From contig NZ_KQ947991.1 in assembly GCF_001513975.1 (NCBI RefSeq), positions 62,001 through 126,000 of the forward strand: DNA of 64,000 nucleotides. The letters are read 5' to 3'. Positions 1 to 8,087 of this stretch are shown here, in pieces. Both the position numbers and the translations under genes were made by a program. This stretch comes from Streptomyces curacoi (GTDB lineage Bacteria > Actinomycetota > Actinomycetes > Streptomycetales > Streptomycetaceae). Each line of letters opens with the position of its first letter. Positions within the stretch are counted from its first letter, which is position 1. The notes beneath the pieces were generated by a model, which was not told the DNA's origin, ran no database searches, and saw only the letters and a list, made by a program, of their open reading frames with translations.

Positions 1-1011
1 GCCGAGCCGGGTGACCACGCCTTGCAGGTCCTTGAAGGTGGCCGCGTAGGCGGCGTTGAACGGCCAGTTGCCGCAGCCCTCGTACTGGTAGTCATAGGTG
101 AACCGGGCCGCGTGACAGACCTGCGGGTCGGCGTACGACGGGTCGACCCAGGCCAGCTGCTCGGGGGTGAGCCGGCCGCCCCAGTACTCGATGATCATCT
201 GCGAGGAGGTGGGGCTGCACCAGGCCTCACCGCCGTTGTCGTACTCCGGGTACTGGCCCACGTGGATCTCCTGCGAGTAGCGCGGGACGATCAGCTCCTG
301 GGCCAGGCCGGGGGCGGAGGCCGGGACGGTGAAGCGGTCGGGGACGTCCGAGCCCATCACGCCGGCCCGCCAGACGGTGGGGGTGAGCTTCGTGCCAGGC
401 CTGCGGAAGAGGGTCAGCCGCAGCCGGTACGAGGTCAGCCGCAGCCCGGAGGCCGGATCGTCGATGGCGAACGTGTCCGTCCAGATGCTGCTCTTGTCGT
501 CGCTCTGGTCGTCGACCGAGGTCCGCCTGATGTCCCGGTCGCCGGCGGCCCAGCGGCCCATCACGTACCAGGGGGTGGCGGTGCCGTCGGAGTACGCGCC
601 CTTCAGCTCGATCTGGAGCCAGGTGCCGTCGGGGGTGTGCGCGTTCCAGGAGGCGATCGCCTCGGTGGCGGGGACGGCGAGCCGGTGGACGGGGGACGTC
701 CAGGTCGCGTACTCCCAGCGGGCGCTGTTGCCGGTGTGCGGGTCGGTGTAGTCGGTGGTGCCGGCGGGCCTGGCGATCACGATGCCGGGTCGGGCGCCGG
801 CGAGGGCACGGGTGCCCCGGGCTGCGCCGCTGCGCCAGTCGCTGTACGTGGTCCAGGCGCGGTTGTCGACGGTGCGGGGCGGGGCCTGTGCGGGGGCGGG
901 GGCGTCGGCGGTGCCGCCTGTGGCGACCGCCGGGCCCGCGCTGCCGGCGACGACGGCCGCGACCGTGGCGGCCAGGACGGTTCTGCGGGACGGCTGTTCG
1001 GCTCTGCTCAT
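1..1011 (-). CDS. Secreted C39-like peptidase family protein, C-terminus cut by window edge
   Basis: Partial gene: 337 codons are visible and the reading frame runs off the left edge. It starts at an ATG complementary to 1009-1011. The N-terminus has a paired-arginine motif (SRRTVLAAT) followed by an alanine/valine-rich hydrophobic stretch ending near AVA, so a Tat-type signal peptide is likely and the product is probably exported. Around residues 255-275 the motif GGEAWCSPTSSQM resembles the active-site Cys segment of C39-like papain-fold peptidases. A conserved Cys-rich segment (PQVCHAARF, YEGCGNW) follows. The His that should complete the catalytic pair would lie beyond the edge. Family assignment is by motif recognition; the substrate is unknown. 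All long plus-strand frames here are shadows of this gene. Confidence 0.72.
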   Translation of the reverse strand, partial: MSRAEQPSRRTVLAATVAAVVAGSAGPAVATGGTADAPAPAQAPPRTVDNRAWTTYSDWRSGAARGTRALAGARPGIVIARPAGTTDYTDPHTGNSARWEYATWTSPVHRLAVPATEAIASWNAHTPDGTWLQIELKGAYSDGTATPWYVMGRWAAGDRDIRRTSVDDQSDDKSSIWTDTFAIDDPASGLRLTSYRLRLTLFRRPGTKLTPTVWRAGVMGSDVPDRFTVPASAPGLAQELIVPRYSQEIHVGQYPEYDNGGEAWCSPTSSQMIIEYWGGRLTPEQLAWVDPSYADPQVCHAARFTYDYQYEGCGNWPFNAAYAATFKDLQGVVTRLG

Positions 1012-1210
1012 GGGCGGAAGACCCCCAAGTGTCCGAGTCGGGCGGGTCCGGTGCACAGCTGTCCGCCCACTATGAACGCAGGCGGCAACGTCTGCCAGCA
1101 CTTCGGGCCTGGCGCGCCCACGAATATGGGGGTGACCACTGGCAGGGCCCGGGCCGGCACCCGGGCCTCGACACTCCGTACGGGCACGTGGAGGTGACCG
1201 AGATGGTGTC

Positions 1211-1242
1211 CCGGCGTCCGCCGCCGAGGTGGCGGACGCCGG
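1211..1242. terminator. Perfect 12-bp hairpin between permease and C39-like gene
   Basis: CCGGCGTCCGCC at 1211-1222 pairs exactly with GGCGGACGCCGG at 1231-1242 across an 8-base loop. It lies just downstream of the permease stop codon on the minus strand, so it probably terminates that gene. There is no T-tract, which is usual in Streptomyces. The rest of 1012-1284 holds only the upstream region of the C39-like gene; I see no further gene in it. Confidence 0.6.
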
Positions 1243-1284
1243 GAGAGGGTGGCGGAGCGCCGGACGGGCTCCGCTGACGTGGCG

Positions 1285-2826
1285 TCAGACGAGGTCCATC
1301 GCCGCGACCTCGTCGGGGCGGCCGTAGCTGACCGGGCCGTGGAAGCGGCGGCGGGCGGTGGCGAACCACCAGACCGTGGCGACGGCCAGGACGACGGCCA
1401 GGGCGATCGGCGCGTAGTTGAAGGAGTGGGCGGTGATCGGCGAGGCCTGCGGCAGCATGAACAGGACGCTGCTGAGCAGGATCCAGGTCACCGCGACGAC
1501 ACCGACCGGCCGGCCCCAGCGGCCCAGATGCCAGGGCCCTGGCTGGAACTCGTCGCCCAGTCGCAGCCGGAGCAGGATCGGGACGGCGTACGCGAGGAAG
1601 AGCCCGACGACGTTGACGCTGACGATGGCGGTGAACGCCGTGTGGGACCACCAGCCGGGCAGGACGAGCGCCAGCGAGCAGGCCACCGCCAGCCACACCG
1701 CCTTGACGGGCGTGCGCGTGCGCGGCGAGACCGAGTGCCACCAGCGGGAGCCGGGCATCGCGCCGTCCCGGGAGAAGGCGAAGATCTGCCGGGTGTTGCT
1801 GGTGAGATTGGCGAGGCCGCAGAAGAGCATGGCGCCGATCACGATCAACAGCAGCGCCTTCGCGGTGCCGACTCCGAGCCCGTCGATCAGGATCTGCACG
1901 GGAGGTGCGTCGGCGCTCGCCACCCGGTCGTAGTCACGAATGCTGTAGACCAATGCGAGCATCAGCAGCAGTCCTGCGATCGCCGAGTAAGCGATCGCCC
2001 GGGTGATCCCTCTCGGCGCGTTCACCGTCGCCCGGACCGTTTCCTCGGACATGTGGAAGCTGCCGTCGAAGCCGGTGAAGGTCCAGCTGGTCACCAGCAG
2101 ACCGAGCATCCCGCCGTAAAGGCCGCTCGTGAAACCGGTGTTGTTCACGAAATGCGTGACAAAGGAAGGCGACTGATGATGATCGGGTATGGCGATCAGG
2201 CTGCTCACGATGACCACGAGCCCGATCAGCAGCCACCACACGGAGATCCGGTTCAGTACGGCGACCAGGTGCACGGTGTAGGTGTTGGCCAGCCCCTGGA
2301 GCACGATGATCAGGGCCGTGATCAGCACCGTCCGCTGCGGCGTCGGCTCGTACGAGGGCCACTGCAGCGCGATGAAGGCCTGGAGGAAGGTGGCGGCGGC
2401 GTACCCGGTGGCGGCGGTGCCACCGACCTGGCCGACGAAGTTCAGCCAGCCGGTGAACCAGGACCAGGCACCCTTGTGACGTCTGGCGAGCTTTCCGGCG
2501 GAGAAATACAGCGCGCCGCTCGTCGGATAGGCCGAGGCGACTTCCGCCATCGCTGCTCCCACGAAGAGCACCATGACGGAGACGCCGATCCAGCCGAAGA
2601 CGAGAATGCTCGGACCGCCCGCGTTCAGACCGAAGCCGAAGCCCGAGAAAATACCCGAGATGATATTGATGATGGTGAACGAGATGGCGAAATTGTCGAA
2701 CGCCTTGAAGCGCCGCGTGAGTTTTCTCGGATAACCCATCGCATGCAGGGTCGCGTCGTCGTCGAGCGCGATCGGAACCGCTCCCCCGCGCGCTCCGGCA
2801 CGCGGGGCCGATATCCGTTCTGACAC
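1285..2826 (-). CDS. APC-superfamily amino acid permease
   Basis: Predicted product of 513 residues starting at GTG (2824-2826), preceded by an AAGAAAGG Shine-Dalgarno-like sequence; a longer open frame upstream is the antisense shadow of the next gene. About 12 hydrophobic helices are visible. Motifs fit the APC amino acid/polyamine/choline (GABA permease-like) group: AISFTIINIISG in helix 1, MAEVASAYPTSGALY between helices 2 and 3, and a conserved SFHMSEET segment near the middle followed by NAPRGITRAI. The role is proton-coupled uptake of an amino acid or amine at the cytoplasmic membrane. The substrate cannot be told from sequence; GABA or a similar amine is a guess from family resemblance. 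A 12-bp hairpin follows the stop. Confidence 0.85.
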   Translation of the reverse strand: MSERISAPRAGARGGAVPIALDDDATLHAMGYPRKLTRRFKAFDNFAISFTIINIISGIFSGFGFGLNAGGPSILVFGWIGVSVMVLFVGAAMAEVASAYPTSGALYFSAGKLARRHKGAWSWFTGWLNFVGQVGGTAATGYAAATFLQAFIALQWPSYEPTPQRTVLITALIIVLQGLANTYTVHLVAVLNRISVWWLLIGLVVIVSSLIAIPDHHQSPSFVTHFVNNTGFTSGLYGGMLGLLVTSWTFTGFDGSFHMSEETVRATVNAPRGITRAIAYSAIAGLLLMLALVYSIRDYDRVASADAPPVQILIDGLGVGTAKALLLIVIGAMLFCGLANLTSNTRQIFAFSRDGAMPGSRWWHSVSPRTRTPVKAVWLAVACSLALVLPGWWSHTAFTAIVSVNVVGLFLAYAVPILLRLRLGDEFQPGPWHLGRWGRPVGVVAVTWILLSSVLFMLPQASPITAHSFNYAPIALAVVLAVATVWWFATARRRFHGPVSYGRPDEVAAMDLV

Positions 2827-2864
2827 GGGTCGGACCTTTCTTCTTGGTGGGGGGTTGCGGCGCG

Positions 2865-3818
2865 TCAGACGCTCGGCACGGGCAGGCCGCAGGCGCGCCG
2901 CGCCCGGGACAGCTGCTCGGCCGGGTCGCCGAAGACGCACCAGGGCATTCGCGAGGCGTACGGCCCCATCGCCGTCAAGACGGCGCGTGCCTCCTCCTCG
3001 CGCCGGGCCATGACCAGAGCGTGCGCGAGGTAGGCCAGGTCCAGGACCGGGGTGAAGGGGTATTCGGCCACCGTGGGCAGCCAGTTCTGGTGGATCGCCA
3101 GGGCGGTCGAGCGCCACTGCGGCTGCTCCCAGACCCGGTCGGCGAGCAGCTGGGTCGGGTCGTAGCACTCCACCAGTGCGACCAGCGGGAGGAGGCGCAG
3201 CGGCGAGTCGGCGGGCGCGCGCTGGCCGAGGAAGGCGGCGACGTCCCAGGCGGCCGTCACGGAGCCGCCGTACCGGGTGAAGAAGCAGGCCAGGAAGCGG
3301 TGGTGGGCCTCTCGGTGCCAGGGGTCGAGGGAGAGGATGTGGGCGAACAGACGCCACGGCCCGGGCGGCGCGGTGAGCAGTCCGCGCGGCGCCTGGTCGC
3401 GCAGCCGGTGCAGCCGGGCCATGGCCAGCTTGGCCACCCAGGGCGTCGGATCGGCGAGGTCCGCCTTCGCGGCCCGGTCGCAGGCGGCCAGCGCTATCCG
3501 CTCCAGCGCCTCCGTGCGCGGGTCGCCCGCGTCGGCCGCGCGCAGCGCCCGCAGCACCGCCACCCGTGCCCACATCAGCGCCGCCTCGGGGCCGGGTTCC
3601 TCGGCCAGCCAGCGCTCGACGAGGTCGGAGTCGGCGGCCTCCGAGGCGAGCACGAGCGAGCGGTGGGCGCGCAGGCCGAAGTCGCCGCGCGTTTCGGCCA
3701 GGGCGTCCCGGGCGCTCAGATAACGGCCCGCCCGTACATCGACGCATACGCTCGCGAGCAAGCGGTCGTCGGCCGCCGGATGCCACACATACTGCCCTTC
3801 GAATAGCCCCGCGGCCAT
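2865..3818 (-). CDS. Conserved hypothetical helical-repeat protein
   Basis: A 317-residue product if translated from ATG 3818 (GGGAC lies just upstream); a GTG at 3851 would add 11 residues. No catalytic motif is recognised. The sequence is alanine- and arginine-rich and nearly all helical, with repeating pairs such as SARDALAETRGD and EEEARAVLTAMG and several Trp-rich segments (HRFLACFFTRYGG, EQPQWRSTALAIHQNW), so a TPR-like superhelix is plausible. It ends 38 bases upstream of the permease start in the same direction, so the two could be cotranscribed. I do not recognise a named family and assign no function. Confidence 0.7.
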   Translation of the reverse strand: MAAGLFEGQYVWHPAADDRLLASVCVDVRAGRYLSARDALAETRGDFGLRAHRSLVLASEAADSDLVERWLAEEPGPEAALMWARVAVLRALRAADAGDPRTEALERIALAACDRAAKADLADPTPWVAKLAMARLHRLRDQAPRGLLTAPPGPWRLFAHILSLDPWHREAHHRFLACFFTRYGGSVTAAWDVAAFLGQRAPADSPLRLLPLVALVECYDPTQLLADRVWEQPQWRSTALAIHQNWLPTVAEYPFTPVLDLAYLAHALVMARREEEARAVLTAMGPYASRMPWCVFGDPAEQLSRARRACGLPVPSV

Positions 3819-4059
3819 CTGTCCCAGCCCATCCCCGTTACGGCACCTCACAGTTGTGCACCAGGCACCTTACTCAGCGTGGGGCTCAACCGGAACGCAG
3901 ATTTCGCAGTGGTGGCCGGAGTTTTTCGGAAGAGTCGCGGGCATCCGACGGCTAGTTCAAAGCGACACCTTTTCTCATCCCGTCCCACCACCCGCTTTCA
4001 CCCACTACTAGAATGTTCCAACGAAATATGCCCACCTCCACTTCACTCGGGGAAAAACG
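3819..4059. other. Intergenic region, divergent promoters expected
   Basis: About 240 bases between two divergent genes. It is less GC-rich than its surroundings (for example the stretch around 3895-4030), as expected for promoter DNA. I see no convincing -35/-10 pair, hairpin or small gene in it. Confidence 0.4.
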
Positions 4060-4680
4060 ATTCACGACCTCGCCACCCGGCTCCGCCGTCTGCCCCCGTC
4101 CTGCGGCCCGGTCCGCCTGATCGGTGTCGACGGGCATGCCGGCTCGGGAAAGTCCACGTTCGCCGGGCAGTTGGCCCGGGCGCTCGGCGACGCCCCGGTG
4201 CTGCACCTCGACGACATCGCCAGCCATGCGGAGTTGTTCGAGTGGACCGAGCGCCTGCTGAGCCAGGTGATCGAACCGCTCGCACAGGGCCGGACCGCCC
4301 ACTACACCCCCTACGACTGGCACGGCCGCCACTTCCGTGCGCCCCTCGCCGTACCACCGGCTCCGGTGATCGTCGTCGAGGGCGTCGGTGCGGGCCGCCG
4401 CGCCCTGCGTCCGTACCTCGCCCAGCTGTTGTGGATGGAACTGCCCCACGAGGAGTCCTGGTCCCGGGGCCGCGCACGGGACGGGGAGGAGCAACGGGAG
4501 TTCTGGGACGGGTGGGTCCGGGCGGAGCTGAAGCACTTCGCCGACGACCCGTCCCGGCCGTTCGCCGACCTCCTGGTTCGGCAGCGCGGCAAGGGATACG
4601 AGGTGATTCCCGGGCCTGCCGGGACCAATGGACCGGACCAGGCGGTCACCCAGGGTGACGATCCATCGGCAATGTGCTGA
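4060..4680 (+). CDS. Uridine kinase-like P-loop nucleoside kinase, probable ATT start
   Basis: The product is 206 residues if it begins at ATT 4060. The Walker A motif GHAGSGKST lies near residue 26, followed by LHLDDIASH, like the uridine kinase family; VIVVEGVGAGRRALRP is the segment that usually contains Walker B. The role is probably ATP-dependent phosphorylation of a nucleoside or related small molecule in the cytosol. The frame is closed by TAG at 4009-4011, and between it and the Walker A there is no ATG, GTG or TTG. ATT at 4060 follows GGGGA (4049-4053) by 6 bases and would give IHDLATRLRRLPP, the N-terminus expected for this family. A start at the P-loop-distal ATG 4171 would delete the ATP site and is unlikely. 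Confidence 0.78.
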   Translation: MHDLATRLRRLPPSCGPVRLIGVDGHAGSGKSTFAGQLARALGDAPVLHLDDIASHAELFEWTERLLSQVIEPLAQGRTAHYTPYDWHGRHFRAPLAVPPAPVIVVEGVGAGRRALRPYLAQLLWMELPHEESWSRGRARDGEEQREFWDGWVRAELKHFADDPSRPFADLLVRQRGKGYEVIPGPAGTNGPDQAVTQGDDPSAMC

Positions 4681-4729
4681 ACTTGTGAAGAGCCTTGCCA
4701 GGCAAGTTCCCGGAGTGCTTCAACTCGGC

Positions 4730-4759
4730 TTGACCCGGGGGCCGTACAGGACTTACGTT
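4730..4759 (+). promoter_or_regulatory. Candidate promoter TTGACC-18-TACGTT
   Basis: A -35-like TTGACC (4730-4735) is followed after 18 bases by TACGTT (4754-4759), matching the streptomycete vegetative pattern TTGACN and TANNNT. It lies 50 bases after the kinase stop and immediately before a short stretch that ends in a strong hairpin, so it would drive a small transcript starting near 4766. Inferred from motif match only. Confidence 0.45.
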
Positions 4760-4765
4760 CTCAAT

Positions 4766-4835
4766 GTGCGGCCGGTCGAGGCCGCCCCAAGACGCGAAGC
4801 CCCCGGTTGTTCCCCCGTGATCGGGGGCTTCGTTC
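4766..4835 (+). ncRNA. Candidate small RNA of about 70 nt
   Basis: The stretch downstream of the candidate promoter has two consecutive stem-loops and no credible reading frame. The first is GCGGCC (4768-4773) with GGCCGC (4780-4785), loop GGTCGA. The second is GAAGCCCCCG (4796-4805) with CGGGGGCTTC (4822-4831), a perfect 10-bp stem that looks like an intrinsic terminator. Promoter, hairpin, linker and terminator within about 105 bases are the usual layout of a bacterial small RNA. An alternative is an attenuated leader of the ATPase gene that starts 270 bases downstream. Confidence 0.42.
4796..4831 (+). terminator. 10-bp terminator hairpin
   Basis: GAAGCCCCCG and CGGGGGCTTC form a perfect stem with a 16-base loop, followed by GTTCTGTCC. 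It could end the candidate small RNA or read-through from the kinase gene. Confidence 0.6.
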
Positions 4836-5107
4836 TGTCCTCACCCCTCTTTCCGGGCGCCGAGAGGCGCGATTCGCTCACCCTCGGTCACCGACTGGGT
4901 GCGCCCGATCTGCTCCCACCTCGCCAAACGGCCGGTGCGGCACCCTGGGGCGCGCCGCACCCTCGCAGGTACGATGCCCTCGGTGCGACCTACGACGGCT
5001 GCTCTGCGCACCGCTGCAACTCCGGTCCGCGGTACGGCTGTTCGATCAAGGCGGCCGACGGGCGACCGCTCGGCCAACCGACGGGGGCAGGGTTTGTGGG
5101 GGACGTG

Positions 5108-6973
5108 ATGGACTTCGGCACGCAGGGCCCGGAGGCCCCGGCCGACCTCGCCTGGCTGCGAGGTGTGGATGCCTACACCATGGGGGCCTATCCGCAGGCG
5201 GAGGAGGAGTTCCGCGCCGCGGTGCGCATCGATCCCGGGATGGCCGACGGCTGGCTCGGCCTGCACGCGCTGCGCGTCGACACGACGACCGCGCTGCTGC
5301 GGATGTTCCGGCACCGGGACCGCTTCGGGGAACAGCGCACCCGGCATCGGCGCACCCTCAACTCCTGGTACTGGCTCGGCTGGTGGGTGCAGCCGGTCCT
5401 GGAGAGCCCGCGCGACCTGCTGCTGGCCCACGCCTCGCACTGGCTCGACGGGCGGCACGTCCCGGAGCTGGACCGGGCGCTGGCCGGACTCCCGCCCGTG
5501 GACACCGACCACCAGGTCCGCTTCCTGCACGCCTGCCGCGCCTATCTGGTCAAGGACTGGGAACAGCTCGTACGGCACACCGACCCCCTGCTCGACGACC
5601 CGATGCTCGGCATCGAGGCCGGCCTGTTCGGCGGCATGGCACGGGTACGGCTGGAGATGTACGGGCAGGCCGAGCCGCTGTTGTCGGCCGCGTTGATGCG
5701 GTGCCGCAGTGAGCAGCCCCAGCGCAAGGAGCTGCGGTACTGGCTGGCCCGGGCGCACGAGGGCACGGGCCGGTCCGCCGCCGCCCTCCCCCTCTACCGT
5801 GCCGTGCACCGCGTCGACCCCGCCTTCATGGACACCTCGGCCCGGCTGGCGGCGATCGCCGAGGGCGACGGATACGACGACACCGCCGACCTCGCGGCGA
5901 TCACGCTCACCGGGGTCGGACAGGACGCGGCCGACTGCCCGGACGGGCTCGACCCCCTCTTCGGCACCGAGGGCCGGGACCTGAGGCTGTCGGACCCCGA
6001 TCTGCCGCCGGCCGGACCCCTGCCGTCGGTGGCCGACCCGGCGGTGCGGGAGAAGACCGCCGTGTCGTCGCAGTCACTGCCCGCCGGGCCCACCGATCCC
6101 GGACTGTTGGAGGAGGCGCTCGCCGAACTTGAGCGCATGGTGGGCCTGGAGCCCGTCAAGCGCCAGGTCAAGGCGCTGTCGGCGCAGTTGAACATGGCCC
6201 GGCTGCGCGCCGGGCAGGGTCTGCCGGTCCAGCCGCCCAAACGGCACTTCGTCTTCTCCGGTCCCTCGGGCACCGGCAAGACCACGGTCGCGCGCATCCT
6301 GGGCCGGGTGTTCTACGCCCTCGGGCTCCTCGGCGGCGACCATCTCGTGGAGGCCCAGCGGGCCGACCTGGTCGGCGAGTATCTGGGCCAGACGGCCGTG
6401 AAGGCCAACGAGCTCATCGACTCCGCGCTCGGCGGGGTCCTGTTCGTGGACGAGGCGTACTCCCTGTCCAACTCCGGCTACGGCAAGGGCGACGCCTACG
6501 GCGACGAGGCCCTGCAGGTGCTGCTGAAGCGGGCGGAGGACAACCGGGACCACCTGGTGGTGATCCTGGCGGGCTATCCGGAGGGCATGGACCGTCTGCT
6601 GGCGGCGAACCCCGGGTTGTCGTCGCGCTTCACGACGCGAGTGGACTTCCCGTCGTACCGGCCTCTGGAGCTCACCTCGATCGGCGAGGTGCTCGCGGCG
6701 GACAACGGTGACGTGTGGGACGAGGAGGCGCTGGAGGAGCTGCGGTCGATCGCCGGGCACGTGGTCGAACAGGGGTGGATCGACGAGCTGGGCAACGGGC
6801 GGTTCCTGCGGACGCTGTACGAGAAGAGCTGCGCGTATCGGGATCTGCGGTTGTCGACCTGTCCGGGGGCGCTGACGAGGGACGACTTGTCGACACTTCG
6901 GCTGCCGGATCTGATGCAGGCGTACGGGGAGGTCCTGTCGGGGAGGGGCCCGCAGGATCCGTCGGCGATGTGA
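5108..6973 (+). CDS. EccA-like AAA+ ATPase (CbxX/CfqX family) with N-terminal TPR domain
   Basis: A 621-residue product starting at ATG 5108 after GGGGGA (5098-5103); the open frame extends much further upstream but without coding character. Residues about 15-300 are TPR-like helices (for example YPQAEEEFRAAVRIDPGMADGW). The C-terminal AAA+ domain has Walker A GPSGTGKTT near residue 385, Walker B GGVLFVDEA near 442, sensor-like ILAGYPEGMDRLL, and an arginine-finger region LSSRFTTRVDF. TPR plus CbxX domain is the architecture of EccA, the cytosolic ATPase of type VII secretion, and spacing and motifs such as ALGGVLFVDEAY match that group closely. No other esx/ecc gene is in the window, so it is an orphan here and its real partner is unknown. 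Confidence 0.82.
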   Translation: MDFGTQGPEAPADLAWLRGVDAYTMGAYPQAEEEFRAAVRIDPGMADGWLGLHALRVDTTTALLRMFRHRDRFGEQRTRHRRTLNSWYWLGWWVQPVLESPRDLLLAHASHWLDGRHVPELDRALAGLPPVDTDHQVRFLHACRAYLVKDWEQLVRHTDPLLDDPMLGIEAGLFGGMARVRLEMYGQAEPLLSAALMRCRSEQPQRKELRYWLARAHEGTGRSAAALPLYRAVHRVDPAFMDTSARLAAIAEGDGYDDTADLAAITLTGVGQDAADCPDGLDPLFGTEGRDLRLSDPDLPPAGPLPSVADPAVREKTAVSSQSLPAGPTDPGLLEEALAELERMVGLEPVKRQVKALSAQLNMARLRAGQGLPVQPPKRHFVFSGPSGTGKTTVARILGRVFYALGLLGGDHLVEAQRADLVGEYLGQTAVKANELIDSALGGVLFVDEAYSLSNSGYGKGDAYGDEALQVLLKRAEDNRDHLVVILAGYPEGMDRLLAANPGLSSRFTTRVDFPSYRPLELTSIGEVLAADNGDVWDEEALEELRSIAGHVVEQGWIDELGNGRFLRTLYEKSCAYRDLRLSTCPGALTRDDLSTLRLPDLMQAYGEVLSGRGPQDPSAM

Positions 6974-6998
6974 CGGACCCCGCGGCTCCGCGCCGGTG

Positions 6999-8087
6999 TC
7001 AGCCGGCCAGGACCTCCTCCGGCTCCCCGCTGTTCAGCCGCGGACCCGTCACCCGCACCTCCGGCAGCTCCCGGTGTGCCGGGTCCCGGACCTCGCCGAC
7101 CAGCAGCTCCAGGACGTCCTCCAGCGCGACGAGCCCGAGCACCTTGCCGGACGCGTCGGCCACCTGGGCCAGGTGGGTCGCCGCGCGGCGCATCACCGTC
7201 AGGGCGTCGTCGAGCGGGAGTTCGGAGCGCAGGGTCGTCATGGGGTGCCACAGCTGCTGGGGCACCGCCCGTTCGGACTCCTCCAGATCGAGTACGTCCT
7301 TCACGTGCAGGTAGCCCATGAAGGCGCCGTTCTCCGCCGCCACGGGGAAGCGGGAGTAGCCGGTGCGGGCGGTGAGCGCCACGATCTGGCCGGGGGTGAC
7401 CGAGGGGCTGACCGTGACCAGGGACTCGCGCCCCAGCAGCACGTCCGTCACCGGGCGGGAGCCCAGTTCCAGGGCGTCCTCCAGGCGCTCCTGCTCCTCG
7501 GGGGCGAGGAGGCCCGCCTGGCCGGAGTCCTCGACCAGGCGGTTGAGCTGCTCGCTGGTGAACACCGCCTCGACCTCGTCCTTCGGCTCCACGCGGAACA
7601 GCCGCAGGATGGCCTGGGCGACCGCGCCCAGGGCCACGGTGATCGGCCTGCAGAAGCGGGCGAAGTACACCAGCCCGGGGCTGAGCCACAGCGCGGCCTT
7701 CTCCGGCGCCGCCATCGCCAGGTTCTTCGGCACCATCTCGCCGATGACCAGATGGAAGAAGACCACCACGGCGAGGGCGATGACATAGGTGAGCGGGTGG
7801 ATCATGCCGTGCGGCAGGTGGATCCACGCGAACACCGGCTCCAGCAGATGCGCCACCGTCGGCTCGGCGACCGCGCCGAGCGTCAGGGAGCAGACGGTGA
7901 TGCCGAACTGGGCCGCCGCCATCATCTGCGGCAGCCGCTCCAGGCCGTACAGGACCTGGCGGGCCCGGGCCGTGCCGAGTGGTTCGATCTGGCTGCGGCG
8001 GACCGACACCAGGGCGAACTCGGCGCCCACGAAGAAGCCGTTCGCGAGCACGAGCAGCGCGGCGAAGAGGAGTTGGAGCACGCTCAT
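6999..8087 (-). CDS. CNNM/CorC-family membrane protein (DUF21 plus CBS domains)
   Basis: 362 residues. The N-terminal DUF21 domain, about residues 1-180, contains three to four membrane segments beginning LLFAALLVLANGFFVGAEFALV. It is followed by a pair of CBS domains (LGRESLVTVSP, SRFPVAAENGAFMGYLHV, LGLVALEDVLELLVGEVRD). Family members are often labelled hemolysin-like but are implicated in Mg2+/Co2+ transport; the exact ion is not known here. It lacks the C-terminal CorC_HlyC domain that its neighbour carries. Its start codon overlaps the stop of the upstream paralogue by 4 bases (ATGA, 8084-8087), so the pair is translationally coupled and may act as a hetero-oligomer. Confidence 0.88.
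   Translation of the reverse strand: MSVLQLLFAALLVLANGFFVGAEFALVSVRRSQIEPLGTARARQVLYGLERLPQMMAAAQFGITVCSLTLGAVAEPTVAHLLEPVFAWIHLPHGMIHPLTYVIALAVVVFFHLVIGEMVPKNLAMAAPEKAALWLSPGLVYFARFCRPITVALGAVAQAILRLFRVEPKDEVEAVFTSEQLNRLVEDSGQAGLLAPEEQERLEDALELGSRPVTDVLLGRESLVTVSPSVTPGQIVALTARTGYSRFPVAAENGAFMGYLHVKDVLDLEESERAVPQQLWHPMTTLRSELPLDDALTVMRRAATHLAQVADASGKVLGLVALEDVLELLVGEVRDPAHRELPEVRVTGPRLNSGEPEEVLAG

Noticed and set aside
2865..3786. N-terminal extension of the APC permease into the next gene
   Set aside because: The extension is Arg/Pro/Ala-rich shadow sequence; the real start with a ribosome-binding site is at 2826.
4628..5107. Upstream extension of the EccA-like ATPase frame
   Set aside because: Passes through the small RNA and terminator and lacks coding features; ATG 5108 has a good ribosome-binding site.
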